Source: Scenedesmus sp. ARA3 (taxonomy: Eukaryota; Chlorophyta; Chlorophyceae; Sphaeropleales; Scenedesmaceae). Taken from it: DNA of 16,012 nt. Both the position numbers and the translations under genes were made by a program. The notes beneath the pieces are model-generated. The model worked only from the letters and a program-made list of their open reading frames with translations, made no database searches and was not told the DNA's origin. Shown piece after piece: positions 1 through 11,819 of the stretch. The DNA lies in NCBI GenBank assembly GCA_004335835.1, contig RWJK01000350.1, positions 1-16,012 on the forward strand. Reading direction: 5' to 3'. Numbering within the stretch: the first letter of the stretch is position 1; every line of letters starts with the position of its first letter.

Positions 1-467
1 AGCTGCTGGAGGCAGGTGAGGGCGGCTGGGGGAGGCGGGGTGTGGTCAGGCGCGCAGCCAGCTGGGGACCTAGCAAGTGGGGCGAGTTGACGGTGTAGTG
101 TTATGTGGCGCTGCTGGTGTGCTGGGCTGTGCAACGCATCCAAAGGCACAGTCTGTAGCAAGCAGTATTGCGTGGGATGCACTCAATTTGCTGAAGGGTT
201 GTGCATGGCCCGGCTGATGCTGACGAGTGTCCGATTGCTTCCTTGCTGCTGTGCTGCTGCGCAGCCCCGCCTGGCAGCCTGCCGCAGCAGCTGGCGGGTG
301 CGCGGCCGCCCAAGCGGCGCAAGCTGGTGGACCGCCGCGCCAGCAAGGGGCGCAAGCTGCGCTACCACGTGATGGAGAAGCTGGTGGGCTTCATGGCGCC
401 CGCGGAGCTGGTGGCGCCGCCCTTTGCGGAGCAGCTGTTCGGCAACCTGTTCAGCCACCAGGGCTGA
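1..467 (+). CDS. AATF: AATF/BFR2 (Che-1/TRAUB) ribosome-biogenesis factor, C-terminal end
   Basis: Only the 3' end is present: an exon piece 1-15, an intron 16-264 (GTGAGG donor, CTGCGCAG acceptor after a CTG-rich tract) and the final exon 265-467 ending in TGA. The split codon joins in frame (LLEA then APPGSL). The last exon has a basic stretch PPKRRK followed by VDRRASKGRKLRYHV, then EKLVGFMAP, and ends with EQLFGNLFSHQG. This is the order seen in the C-terminal TRAUB domain of AATF/Che-1 (yeast Bfr2): the KASKGRKLR(Y/F)HV block, K-L-x-x-FMAP, and a closing LF-x-x-LFG-like element. From the family, the protein is nucleolar and works in early small-subunit (18S) rRNA processing, with Enp2/NOL10 and Lcp5/neuroguidin. 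The N-terminal part lies outside the window. Confidence in the family is high; the exact length is unknown. Confidence 0.9.
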
Positions 468-538
468 CAGGGTGCTGGCTGTTACTGAGAAGTCTTCTGG
501 TGCATGGCGTGCACATCCCTTGATTGGTTGTGTGGTGG

Positions 539-543
539 TGTAA
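539..543 (+). terminator. TGTAA polyadenylation signal for the AATF gene
   Basis: TGTAA lies 72 nt after the AATF stop codon. TGTAA is the standard poly(A) signal of chlorophycean algae, and the distance fits a short 3' UTR with cleavage some 10-20 nt later. Assignment is by motif and position only. Confidence 0.55.
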
Positions 544-739
544 CCTGCTGGTGCAGCATCCATGGACATGGCACTCCTTGTGGAGTTTGACCAACTGCTG
601 CAGTACGCCTCAAGCGTGGTTGCCATTACTAAAGAGCAGATCAAGGACTATTTCGCATCTACAGCCTTCGTCTGATGGTCTGACGCACCCCTGACTTCAT
701 TTGGCTGCGGACGAACGGTCAACGCACTCGACACTTGCC

Positions 740-752
740 GGGTGACTCACCC
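740..752. promoter_or_regulatory. Perfect 13-nt palindrome GGGTGACTCACCC with a bZIP-type core
   Basis: The sequence reads the same on both strands around its central base and contains TGACTCA, the classical GCN4/AP-1 type bZIP half-site pair. It lies about 260 nt upstream of the start codon of the surface-glycoprotein gene, in the short spacer after AATF, so it could be a promoter element of that gene. Function is inference. Confidence 0.25.
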
Positions 753-1007
753 ATGTAGGAGCTAGTGACGCAGGCCTGACGAACAAACCCGATACATTTT
801 ATGATATGACGCTAGTCTCTACGTCGTTCGCAATTGAAGCCGGCAGGAGGCCATCGCGGTGATGAGTAACAGTTGAACGCAACTACTGCCGATCTGAGTG
901 ACCTGTAGAACGACAGCAGCCAGCACATCGTGGCCAACACACATTGATCGGTTTCACCTCACAAACCTTGTAGCAACGCCACAACATCTTCTACGCCGTG
1001 CATCACC

Positions 1008-4000
1008 ATGAGGACCGTGGCGTTCGTGCTGCTACTGGCGCTGTCCGGTGATTGAGGGCTTTAAAATAGAAACCAGTGCTTCTCAGAACTATAGCGGTGA
1101 ATTGTATTGTATGCAGATCCAGACATGCAGACCATCAATCCCATTTGCGTAGTGTACTGTAGCTGAAGCGCATGCACCCTTCAGGCCAGGCACAACATGT
1201 AGTTCGTCTGAAACTAGTTGGCTTGTCATTAACGGAATAGCATCAAGCGCAGCAGCCATGCCCAACTGCCACACGTACCTGTCGCGCTGCATCTGTGATT
1301 GCAGCCCTGCCCTCGGCCTATGCTCAGCACGCGATTAGCAATGCACCACATTCAATGTGCGTATTCATCCCAACCTTTACACAACTTCTGCACTCCCATT
1401 GCTCGCGTGTGCCATGTGCAGGTGCCAATGCAGCAAGGGATCTCAGTCAGGTGCAGCAGCCCGCCACCGTGAACCAAGCCACTAGGCAGGTAGGAGGACG
1501 AGCTGGCCCAGGCTGTGGACCTCAGCAGGCGCTTGAGATGTGCTGCATGCTGCAGTTGGTGATTTCCTAAGCCAGCTGACAGCAGCTCCTGCATGCACAC
1601 CATGCACAGTTGCCATTGTGCATGCAAGTAGGAACAATGCATCCGCTGCGCAAGCCGCTCACTGTCAAGCTGCCATAGAGAGCTGGCAAACCCCTGCCCA
1701 CTTTCCGTTGTCTGTGTGCCTGTGTCCTGCCTGCAGGTGGCCAATGACATCACAGGCAGCTGGTACAACGCAGGCGGCAATGAGAAGCAGGTGCGCATGC
1801 ACACAGGTCATGTGGGTCTTGGCACCATCTTGGATGCACACTCTTGCACGCCAACTCACTCGTGTCGAACCCATAAACGCCTTACTGCGGTGCTCAACGG
1901 CACCCCAACTCACCGACAGCTTGCAAGCAATTGCTCCAAGTGCAAACCGCACCAACAGAGAGCATCTTAACATCCAACGTTGGATTTGGATTGCACAGTG
2001 GCCTGTGCCGGTGCGCCAGCTGCGCTGTGCATCGTGCCTGCTTGGCCCATCTGCACGAGCCACGCACTGCCGTCTGCTGCTGCAGGTGGAGGCTGCGGCT
2101 GCTGCTGCCCTCGCCCAGGCTGCTGCCAGCAAGGCAGCCACGCCCAACCCTGCTGAGGCCGCGCAGAAGGCGCGTGCTGCTGTCGCCCCTCAGGCCACAG
2201 GCGGCAAGCTGACCCCAAGCGCACAGGCAGCGCTGGACAAGGCAGTCTACAGCCTGTACGGCGAGCAGCCACCGAAGCCAGCAGCACCCAAGCCTGCAGC
2301 CGCCGCAAAGGCTGCTGCGACCCGTGACGTGACTGCCGCCACTGTCCCAGGTGCCACCGTAGCCCCTGCTGCTGGTGCTGCAGCTGCCCCTGGCACAACC
2401 GCCACCACCACCGCTGCTGCACCTGGCGCAACCTCCACCACCACCCCTGCTGCCGGCGCAACTGCTGCTCCTGGTGCCACCACCACCACCACCCCTGCTG
2501 CTGGCGCAACTGCTGCACCTGGCGCAACCACCACCACCACCCCTGGCGCAATTGCTGCCCCTGGCGCAACAGCCGCCACCACTCCTGCTGCTGGCGCAAC
2601 TGCTGCACCAGGCGCAACCACTACCACCACCCCTGCTGCCGGCGCAACTGCTGCTCCTGGTGCCACCACCACCACCACCCCTGCTGCCGGTGCTACAGAT
2701 GCCCCTGGCGCAACCGCCACCGCCCCAGCTGCTGGTGCTGCAGTTGCCCCTGGCGCAACCGCCACCGCCCCAGCTGCTGGTGCTGCAGTTGCCCCTGGCA
2801 CAGCCACACCAGCAGGTGAGATTGGGCGACTGAGGTCAAAGTGACTGCTCCTGTTTAGACGCCCCAGCTGCTGCGAGTTTTGGCGGAGGCGCAACGTGGC
2901 TGCCATCGCTGCTGTTCAAATTGCTAATGCTCCACACATATAACACGTATGTTCTGCTGTGTCACGGTGCCGTTTTTCACTTCCTAACTCCTAGCCCGCT
3001 GCTGCTGTGCATTCAATGCAGACGGCACTACTGCCACTGCCACCACCCCTGCAGCCACCGGCGCAGCCACTGCTGCCCAGCCTGAGGCCGCCACCAAGAC
3101 CACCACGCCCGCAGCAGCAGCTGCTGGCACCACTGCCGCTGCTGGAGCTGCTGGCGCCGCTGCTGCAGCAGCACCTGAGGCCACGGCCACTCCTGCCGAG
3201 GCTGGTGAGAGCAGCAACTGCTGTGCCTGCACTGGACACCCTGGTTGCCAGGCCAGCGATAGCAGGGCCGTCGCATTTGCAATGCGTGCACTGTCAGACG
3301 TAGGCCCAGCCACTGCCAGGCCAGCTGCGCTCTCTTAGACATGTGTAAGCAGTTCTTGCAGTGCCAATGTCATGCAATCTGCCCAGCAGTGCTGATTGCT
3401 GCTCAGAATGGCAGGTGCATGCATGCACTCACCCAGACACTTACCTCACCATGTTGTGTTGCGTGCTGTGCTGCAGCCCCAGGTGCCCCTGCCACCCCCA
3501 CAGAGGCCGTCACTGCGCCTGCAGGTGAGCCAGGCAGCACTAAGACCTCTGGTTGCATTTGCAGTTTGCAGCCTGACTGATGGTGTTAGCACGGCATGTT
3601 TCCACGCGTATGCAAGGAATGTGCCACGCTGCAAAGTCAGATGAGCAGCTGCATGATCCAGATGGAGCTCCCCAGGGCGCTCATCGTGGTGAGTCGCATA
3701 AGCCAAAATTGTAATGCTGCTAGCACGAGAAGAAGTTGAGCAAGCAGCACGAACGAGTAAACAATGGCAATTAACAACTATAGCGCGGAGGCAGGGTTAA
3801 GCCAGGCGTCTACTTACAGGAGTCTACTGCCTGTCTGCAATGGCCTTGCAGGTGCTGCCGCGCCAGGCGCCACTGCCACCGAGCCAGCCACAGGTGCCGA
3901 GGCTACCACCCCTCCTGCTGCTGCTGCAACTGCTGCCGTGCCAGGCGCCACCGCCACAGAGCCAGCAACCACTGCTCCCACCACCGACAGCACAGCTGCG

Positions 4001-5235
4001 CCAGGCGCGACAGGTGCAGAGGCAACCACCCCTCCTGCTGCAGATGCAACTGCTGCCGCGCCAGGCGCCAATGGCACCGCTGCTGCTGGCACTGAGAATG
4101 CTGCTGCTGCCACTGCTGCCACTGGTGCAGAGGAGGCCACCATCGCCCCTGGCACTGAGGCCGAGCCAGCAACAGCAGGTGATTGCCCAGCAGGCGGCAC
4201 CCCGCTGTCGACCAGCATGTTCAGGGCCTTGCGGTGCTGCTGCATGCACGACAGGCATAGCACGACTCAGGCTGCCTGTCCAACAAAGGCGGCCGATGCC
4301 GCCTGTTTGTAGGTGACTGTGAACATGTCTTAAGCCTGCTGGCTGCCTGGCCTGGGCATCAACACCATCGACGCACCTTGGCTGTGGCCTGCGCTGCTGT
4401 GCAGGTGCAATGGCTGGCATGACGGAGGCAGCGCCCAAGAACGCCACAGCAGGAGCCAACGCCACCGCACCTGCCAATGCCACCGCAACTGCCAAGCCCG
4501 CAGCTGGTGCCAATGACACCGCCGCAGCAGTGGCTCCCGCCACAGGACGCAGTTGAAGCAGCGCAGAGACAGTGCCATCTGCATGCTGAACAGCATCTGA
4601 TGCAGCTGAGGCGCAGGCTCACACCCACTTAGTAATGCCATCGACATGCACCTGCTGGTGGTATCAGCTCAACTAATGCGTGTCTTGTTGACAGAAGCTG
4701 CTGTTGCCTTTCCATCACAAGTGCTGCCGTTGCTGTTGCGGATGCAGGCGCTGCTGCTGGAACGAAGGCGGCAACTGGCACCCGTGCCCTGCCTGGCGCA
4801 ACAGCTGCTGCAGCCAACGAGACAGGTGCACCCTCTGAGACAGCCTTTGACCTGCACATCTTGCTTTGTGCTAAGCAACCCAACCGTACTGCTTATTACT
4901 CATACGGTGGCCTACTCACCTGCAGCTGCATACTCCACTGGCAGCTCTGAAAGCACAGGTCAAACACGCGAGACTTTGCGCGTGCCCTGCAACCAGCAGC
5001 CCTGCGCATTGTGGTGACTGCCACCCTGCCTGCTGCCCTGCCTGCCGCAGAGGTTACGCCAGCAGCAGCCGAGGACGCGTCCCCTGCACCTGCACCGGCT
5101 GTCAGCGCCACCGCCGAGGCCAGCCCCGCCCCTGTGGTGGCACCCACGCCCGCCCCCAGGAGCAGCGCAGCGGCTGCCAGCCTCCGCGGCGTGCTGGGCG
5201 CGGCGCTGGCCCTGGCTGCCGCCATGGTGCTGTAG
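1008..5235 (+). CDS. GPI-anchored, Pro/Ala/Thr-rich arabinogalactan-protein-like surface glycoprotein
   Basis: Exons by splice sites and frame: 1008-1047, 1305-1489 (or 1305-1360 plus 1451-1489, also in frame), 1737-1790, 2086-2815, 3022-3204, 3477-3524, 3852-4178, 4405-4506, 4695-4825, 4926-4958, 5051-5235; about 671 residues. Exons 1-2 encode a signal peptide, MRTVAFVLLLALSALPSAYA, with likely cleavage after AYA. A short non-repetitive head follows, with the mini-exon VANDITGSWYNAGGNEKQ and a patch ALDKAVYSLYGEQPPK. Then comes a long P/A/T/G-rich region of APGAT, TTTTTPAAG and TEPAT blocks. The tail has PAPRSSAAA and a hydrophobic end GVLGAALALAAAMVL before TAG, a standard GPI-attachment signal. 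AP, TP and SP dipeptides are typical sites for proline hydroxylation and arabinogalactan addition, so an extracellular, membrane-anchored wall or matrix role is inferred. Introns from 2816 on are phase 1. The exon 4695-4825 shifts frame by one base near 4700-4720 (AAVAFPS in one frame, SAAVAVADAG in the next): a sequence error, an odd intron, or a lesion. No named family recognised. Confidence 0.72.
2380..2806 (+). repeat. Coding minisatellite in the large glycoprotein exon
   Basis: Tandem units encode variants of APGATTTTTPAAGATA (about 48 nt each), degenerating at the edges. At the 3' end, 2701-2745 and 2746-2790 are identical 45-nt copies encoding APGATATAPAAGAAV, followed by a partial third copy. 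The frame is kept throughout, so the array expands or contracts the repeat domain by whole units. Identical neighbouring copies point to recent duplication or ongoing homogenisation. Confidence 0.85.
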
Positions 5236-5412
5236 AGCGTCTGCAACACGCACCCGGACTGTGCTGTGTCGTGCGGCAAGCATGGTAGTCATCAGCAGGA
5301 GGAAAGCAGGGGAATGTCAAATGTGCAGCTGTAGGGGAGAGCAGAGCGAGCGCTGATTGTTTAGTTTGGTTCCTGACCAACTTCATCTGTTTTTCGGCTC
5401 CATTTGTATCTG

Positions 5413-5430
5413 CAGAGACACGTGTCTCTG
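5413..5430. promoter_or_regulatory. Perfect 18-bp palindrome centred on CACGTG
   Basis: CAGAGACACGTGTCTCTG is identical to its reverse complement over all 18 bases, with a G-box/E-box core CACGTG at 5419-5424. It lies 178 nt past the glycoprotein stop codon. It could bind a bHLH or bZIP dimer or form a hairpin in the 3' transcript; the sequence alone cannot decide. Confidence 0.35.
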
Positions 5431-5927
5431 AACAACAGTGCAGCAGGGCGTGTACTTGGCAGGGGGAGGGCATCATGCTGCCCTGGATGAGAGATGCACA
5501 CGGCGTGACGTAGTGTCAACAGCAGCATCTGTAGTCACTACACTATCTGAGAAAGTATGTGAGGCCACTGCGTACAGCACAAACTAATTTCACCATGGTA
5601 CAGCCAGGAGCGCTTGGGCGGGGGGCTGCTGGTCCAGCACTGCTTGAAGGTGGGCAGCTATGCATTCACCGTGGTAGACTGTCCTTTTCACAGCATTGGT
5701 GTGGATGGCATTGGGGCATTAATTAGCGCCTTCCTGGGCGGCAAGTCTTGGCATGAGGGCTGCACTCAGCCTGAGACCGTATGCCATGAAGGGGCTCGCG
5801 TGGCATCATGTATAGGCATCCCTGCTGTTAGGCTGCAATTCAGGCCCAGGACACAAGTGAGGCATAGTCACCACCATCATCGATCCAACACTCACACACA
5901 TGTGGACAGCCTGTGAGTGCCACTGAG

Positions 5928-6340
5928 TGGCAGGAGCAGCATAGCACGGCCAGTCTCAATGCTGCCCAAATCCCTGACGCAGCCTACCTGCTGCCACATG
6001 CAGCGCACTGCATGCTGGTCAACGTGCATCCGTTGTGTGCTACGATCCACAGCCATCGCGTGTGCCACCATCAAATTCAAACGCATATCACGGTCGACAG
6101 AAGCAGCAGGGCCAGCCTCACTGCTGCCCAACTTCCTGACGCAGCCTACCTGCTGCCACTGCATGCTGGTCGAGCATCCGTCCTGTGCTGCAGCCAATGT
6201 CGATCATGGCTGCCATCACCTCTCCAACACAATCTGTAGACAGAAGCAGCAGGGCCAGTCTCGCTGCTGCAACCGACATGCATCATGCCTGCCATCAGGT
6301 ATTCAACACAAAACTGTAGACAGTAGCAGCAGGCTGTGTG
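5928..6340 (+). repeat. Diverged tandem repeat, about 145-162 bp, three copies
   Basis: Units share an AGCAGCAGGGCCAGTCTC-like head, a CTGCTGCCCAA element and, in the first two copies, CCTGACGCAGCCTACCTGCT at 5973 and 6135 (period 162 bp). The third unit begins near 6241 (period about 144 bp), and a short fourth fragment starts near 6318. Each ends with a variant of ATC-A-ATTCAACACAAA then TGTAGACAG. The reading frame is not conserved between copies, so this is non-coding satellite-like DNA. Confidence 0.7.
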
Positions 6341-6548
6341 GTAATGCTGCTGCCACCTGCCAATCAATCAAAGCAGTTCATCACCTGGTACATACAACAT
6401 GAGCTCCAATCCGCTACACTCCAGGAACCACTGCATGATCCTGTAGCTGCAACGTGTGTGTTTGTAGGACAGTGCATTGTAAGTTGTCTATCAGAGCCCT
6501 GGCAAAGCGCTTACTTAGCACAGCATAATAAATGCTGCCTTTTAGAGA

Positions 6549-7530
6549 AATGATCCATCACAGATCTCAGGCACGTTCAGGATCAAACGTGCCATGCTTC
6601 ACATGACCAAGGAGAAGAACAGCACTTCAACAACAGCTCAAAACATATTTTTTTTCCTTTGTTTTTTTTACAAGAGCGTTGTCGCCCCAGGTTCATCACA
6701 TCAACTCTTCAGCACAAGGCAATGTGCATGCAGTAACAAGCAACAACATGCAGCAGCATGCGCTCAGCCGCGCGAAAGCAGCACCCTCCACACCTTGCAA
6801 GCGGCCGACACTTGACTGGCTCGCATCAGTTGAACCACTTTGACAAGTGGTCTAGACAAGTGACAAAAGGCGGATCTGATAGGCAAAACAGCGCTCAAAA
6901 CTCCGCACTTCATGCTAAGTATGTGGTGTATCGTTGCACCAGTGCCAGAATGGCATTATTCCCCAAAAAGTTGAAACGAAGCCCAACGCATTTGCCAGTG
7001 GCCTCATCTGCAGCATAACAAGCGCATTCTTCCACAGCATTGATCCGTAACAGCAGATGCTCGGGTACGTGAGTCAGGATCAAGGCTGCCATGCTTCACA
7101 TGCCCAAGCAAAGCATGGCATCTCAAAAGCAACCCAAAAGTCTCCTCCAACAGCCCCATGGGCACCACATCAACTCTTTAGCAGAATGCAATGGGTATGC
7201 AGTAATCAAAGCAGAAGCATGCAGCAGCAGCGCTCAGCCGCTTAAAAGCATGCAGCTGCAGCACAGTCCACACTTGCGAGCGGCCAACTGCGAGCGGCCA
7301 ACATCGACTGGCGTGCATCAATAAATCCACATAGACAAGTGGTTTAGACAAGTGACAAACAGCGGCTCTAATAGGCACAACGGCGCTCCTAAACCCGCAC
7401 ATTATCTCAAGCACGCGGTATATTGCCCCACCAGTGCCACGAATGGCATTATTTGCCCGCAAGTCGCACAAGCAGCCAACACCGTTGCCAGTAGCCTCAT
7501 CTGCAGGCCGGGTTCTTTGCTCACAGCCCT
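6549..7530 (+). repeat. Two diverged tandem copies of a roughly 495-bp unit
   Basis: Copy 1 runs from about 6549 to 7040 and copy 2 from about 7041 to 7530. Shared landmarks: TGATCC-TAACAG (6551/7041), CCATGCTTCACATG (6592/7089), ATCACATCAACTCTT (6697/7165), GACAAGTGG followed by TAGACAAGTGACAAA (6842/7334), GAATGGCATTATT (6948/7440) and GCCTCATCTGCAG (7001/7495). Offsets are 490-497 bp, with substitutions and small indels between copies. No ORF is conserved in both. Copy 2 carries an extra 14-bp tandem duplication (7275-7288 and 7289-7302). The origin may be an old segmental duplication or a decayed element; no transposase or terminal repeats were seen. Confidence 0.75.
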
Positions 7531-7618
7531 GCTGGGCAATGCCAGCGCCTCTAGGTAAGAAACTTGGCCTCACAGCCAAACTCCACGTCAGCACAGAGCT
7601 CCTGATGCCCGCTGCTGC

Positions 7619-10283
<2,665 letters not shown>

Positions 10284-11819
10284 TCTTGATCTTGCCTGGT
10301 CACGGCCTTCCCGAGAAGGTGTTTGTGTCACGTCGTGAGGCCTCAGGGCCTGCACACGTGGACTGTCCGTATGAGAACGACGTGTACTGTATGTACAGAG
10401 ACTCTGATCCGAGAGTGCGGGCAGCACTGGGGTTCTGGCATGCTATGCCATGTCACAATCTACTCGGTACGTCGGCAGCCTAAAGGGAAACCCCCTGCAG
10501 GTGCGAGTCCAACCTTCCACTACGCTGTCACTGTCTGTAGAGGCAGCGACACAACAGTTTGCGTTGGCCTGTGCAGCCGCAGAGGACACGCACAGCACGG
10601 CGACGGACACAAACAGAGAATTGCGATGCTAGAATTCATGATGACCAGCGGTGAGTGGTAGCTCCAGTACCCAGGGGCGTGTCGGAACTTGCAAGTGGAT
10701 GTGCTTCGTTATGCTTGCGACAGCCACGTGCACGTGCAAGAGGATAGATTAAGGAGGTGATGCTGTATGCGATGCGTGCCTCAACAGCTGTGGAGTGCAG
10801 AGATGGGGGTGACAGTTCTCGACGCTGCGCCCCAAACACAACGACTGACAGCTGTACGAGTACTGTCATCGTCACTGGTGCACTCTCGACTCCGTATCCG
10901 GGACGATTGTTTCCTTGCGTGTGTGCGAGGCACGCGCTATTTCGCTTGGGTTACATGGGTGTAACCTGGGAAGCCTCCGGCCACCACCCACCTCCTGAGG
11001 GATCCGGATCCCACACCCCCCACTGCCAGGAGGGCACTGCTGCAACACGTTTGGGTCCTTGAATGCTGTCCTCAGCCAAGTATCCATGTCATATGCTGCT
11101 CTAGTCGATTTTGCGATTCTTCAAAAGGTTCACTGGAGACCCAGAAGCCTTCTGAGCGCGATGAAGCCGCAAGCAGGCTTGCCTGTGAACTCTGGACAGC
11201 AGGCCCCTGCATGCTTGCATAACCGATCTTGGGACACCAGCAACGGACATCAAATCAACAAACAATTCGCTGTTTGTTATGTTTATGTTCCAGTGTGGGT
11301 TCTTGAGGCCCACCAACGATGCTAGGGTTGCATGGACAAGACTGTGTCAATTGCGACACTCACCAGCTAGCCAATCTTCGTCGTTTAGGATTCAGACGTG
11401 ATCAACAGGTGACTGTGCTGCTCGCTGCAAAGACTGCTTAGTGTGCAAACCACTGATCTTCTCAGTAACCTGTCCTTGGACACCTGGACTCATCAAATGA
11501 TCGCCTGCTACAAAACAACAGCAGGTTTTGCACACACAACGACGTTCCAGGTCACGCCCTACCATTCAATCGGACAGTTGCTCGTCTCGGGGCAGTATGT
11601 CGACGAGCTGTTGTTGCTGACAGCATGACTTTGTGCAGTCAGTCACGTTTAAATGATAGTGTGAGGTCGAATTTGCATGTGTTTGGACAGGAACAGGTCT
11701 GGCACTCTCGGCTGTTGAACAGCAGCAGACCTGCTGTGCACCAGCTACACAAGCCATGCACTGGGCCAGTGCTCAGCAAACGCCTTCCCAGGTGCTACTG
11801 CACCCCTTCAAAGTCCACA
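10284..11819. other. Divergent intergenic region between the minus-strand gene and the Ca2+-ATPase gene
   Basis: About 1.5 kb holding both 5' flanks. ORFs here are short, lack coding bias and lack matching splice sites, so no gene is called. Visible structure: a doubled CACGTG (10725-10736), a 6-bp stem GGTTAC/GTAACC (10949-10966), the 14-bp palindrome GGGATCCGGATCCC (10999-11012), and a hairpin AACAAACA-ATTCGC-TGTTTGTT (11257-11278). No clear TATA box was found. The frame of the ATPase is open back to an ATG at 11625, so the last 195 nt may be coding. Confidence 0.5.
10725..10736. promoter_or_regulatory. Doubled CACGTG (G-box/E-box) palindrome
   Basis: CACGTGCACGTG is two adjoining CACGTG sites and is itself a 12-bp perfect palindrome, flanked by CTTGC (10714) and GCAAG (10736-10740) in inverted orientation. 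It lies about 440 nt upstream of the minus-strand gene start and about 1.1 kb upstream of the ATPase start. A bHLH or bZIP site is possible; this is by motif only. Confidence 0.35.

Larger units (their letters stand above)
468..1007. other. Spacer between AATF and the glycoprotein gene
   Basis: 540 nt without a convincing gene. It holds the AATF 3' UTR with TGTAA, a short ATG-initiated ORF at 562-675 (37 codons; see findings), the 13-nt palindrome at 740-752, and AT-richer sequence around 790-830 that may belong to the promoter of the gene starting at 1008. No clear TATA box was seen. Confidence 0.5.
5236..7618. other. Repeat-rich spacer without a convincing gene
   Basis: About 2.4 kb between the glycoprotein stop codon and the stop codon of the minus-strand gene. 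No ORF shows GC-rich codon bias together with matching splice sites. The first 350 nt presumably hold the glycoprotein 3' UTR, though no exact TGTAA was seen there. A coding-like stretch without a usable ATG lies around 5596-5790. From 5928 onward the region consists mostly of two tandem repeat families, listed separately. A T-rich patch (runs of 8 or more T) lies at 6648-6670. Confidence 0.55.

Noticed and set aside
1361..1450. A definite small intron in the second glycoprotein exon
   Set aside because: The 90 nt can be spliced (GTATTC donor, TCAG acceptor) or read through in the same frame; neither can be chosen from sequence, so both are given in the gene entry.
2247..2906. Long minus-strand ORF rich in V, A, P and G
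   Set aside because: It is the antisense shadow of the P/A/T repeat exon; the repeats keep all frames open. The plus strand has the signal peptide, splice sites and GPI signal.
5930..6340. CRISPR-like array from regularly spaced repeats
   Set aside because: Units are long, diverged and without unique spacers, and the setting is a spliced eukaryotic genome.
6549..7560. Transposable element
   Set aside because: Only a tandem duplication is visible; no transposase, reverse transcriptase, terminal inverted repeats or target-site duplications were found.
10872..11087. Minus-strand ORF starting MDTWLRTAFKDPNVLQQ
   Set aside because: Short, with no coding bias and no partner exons that join in phase; probably chance in the divergent spacer.
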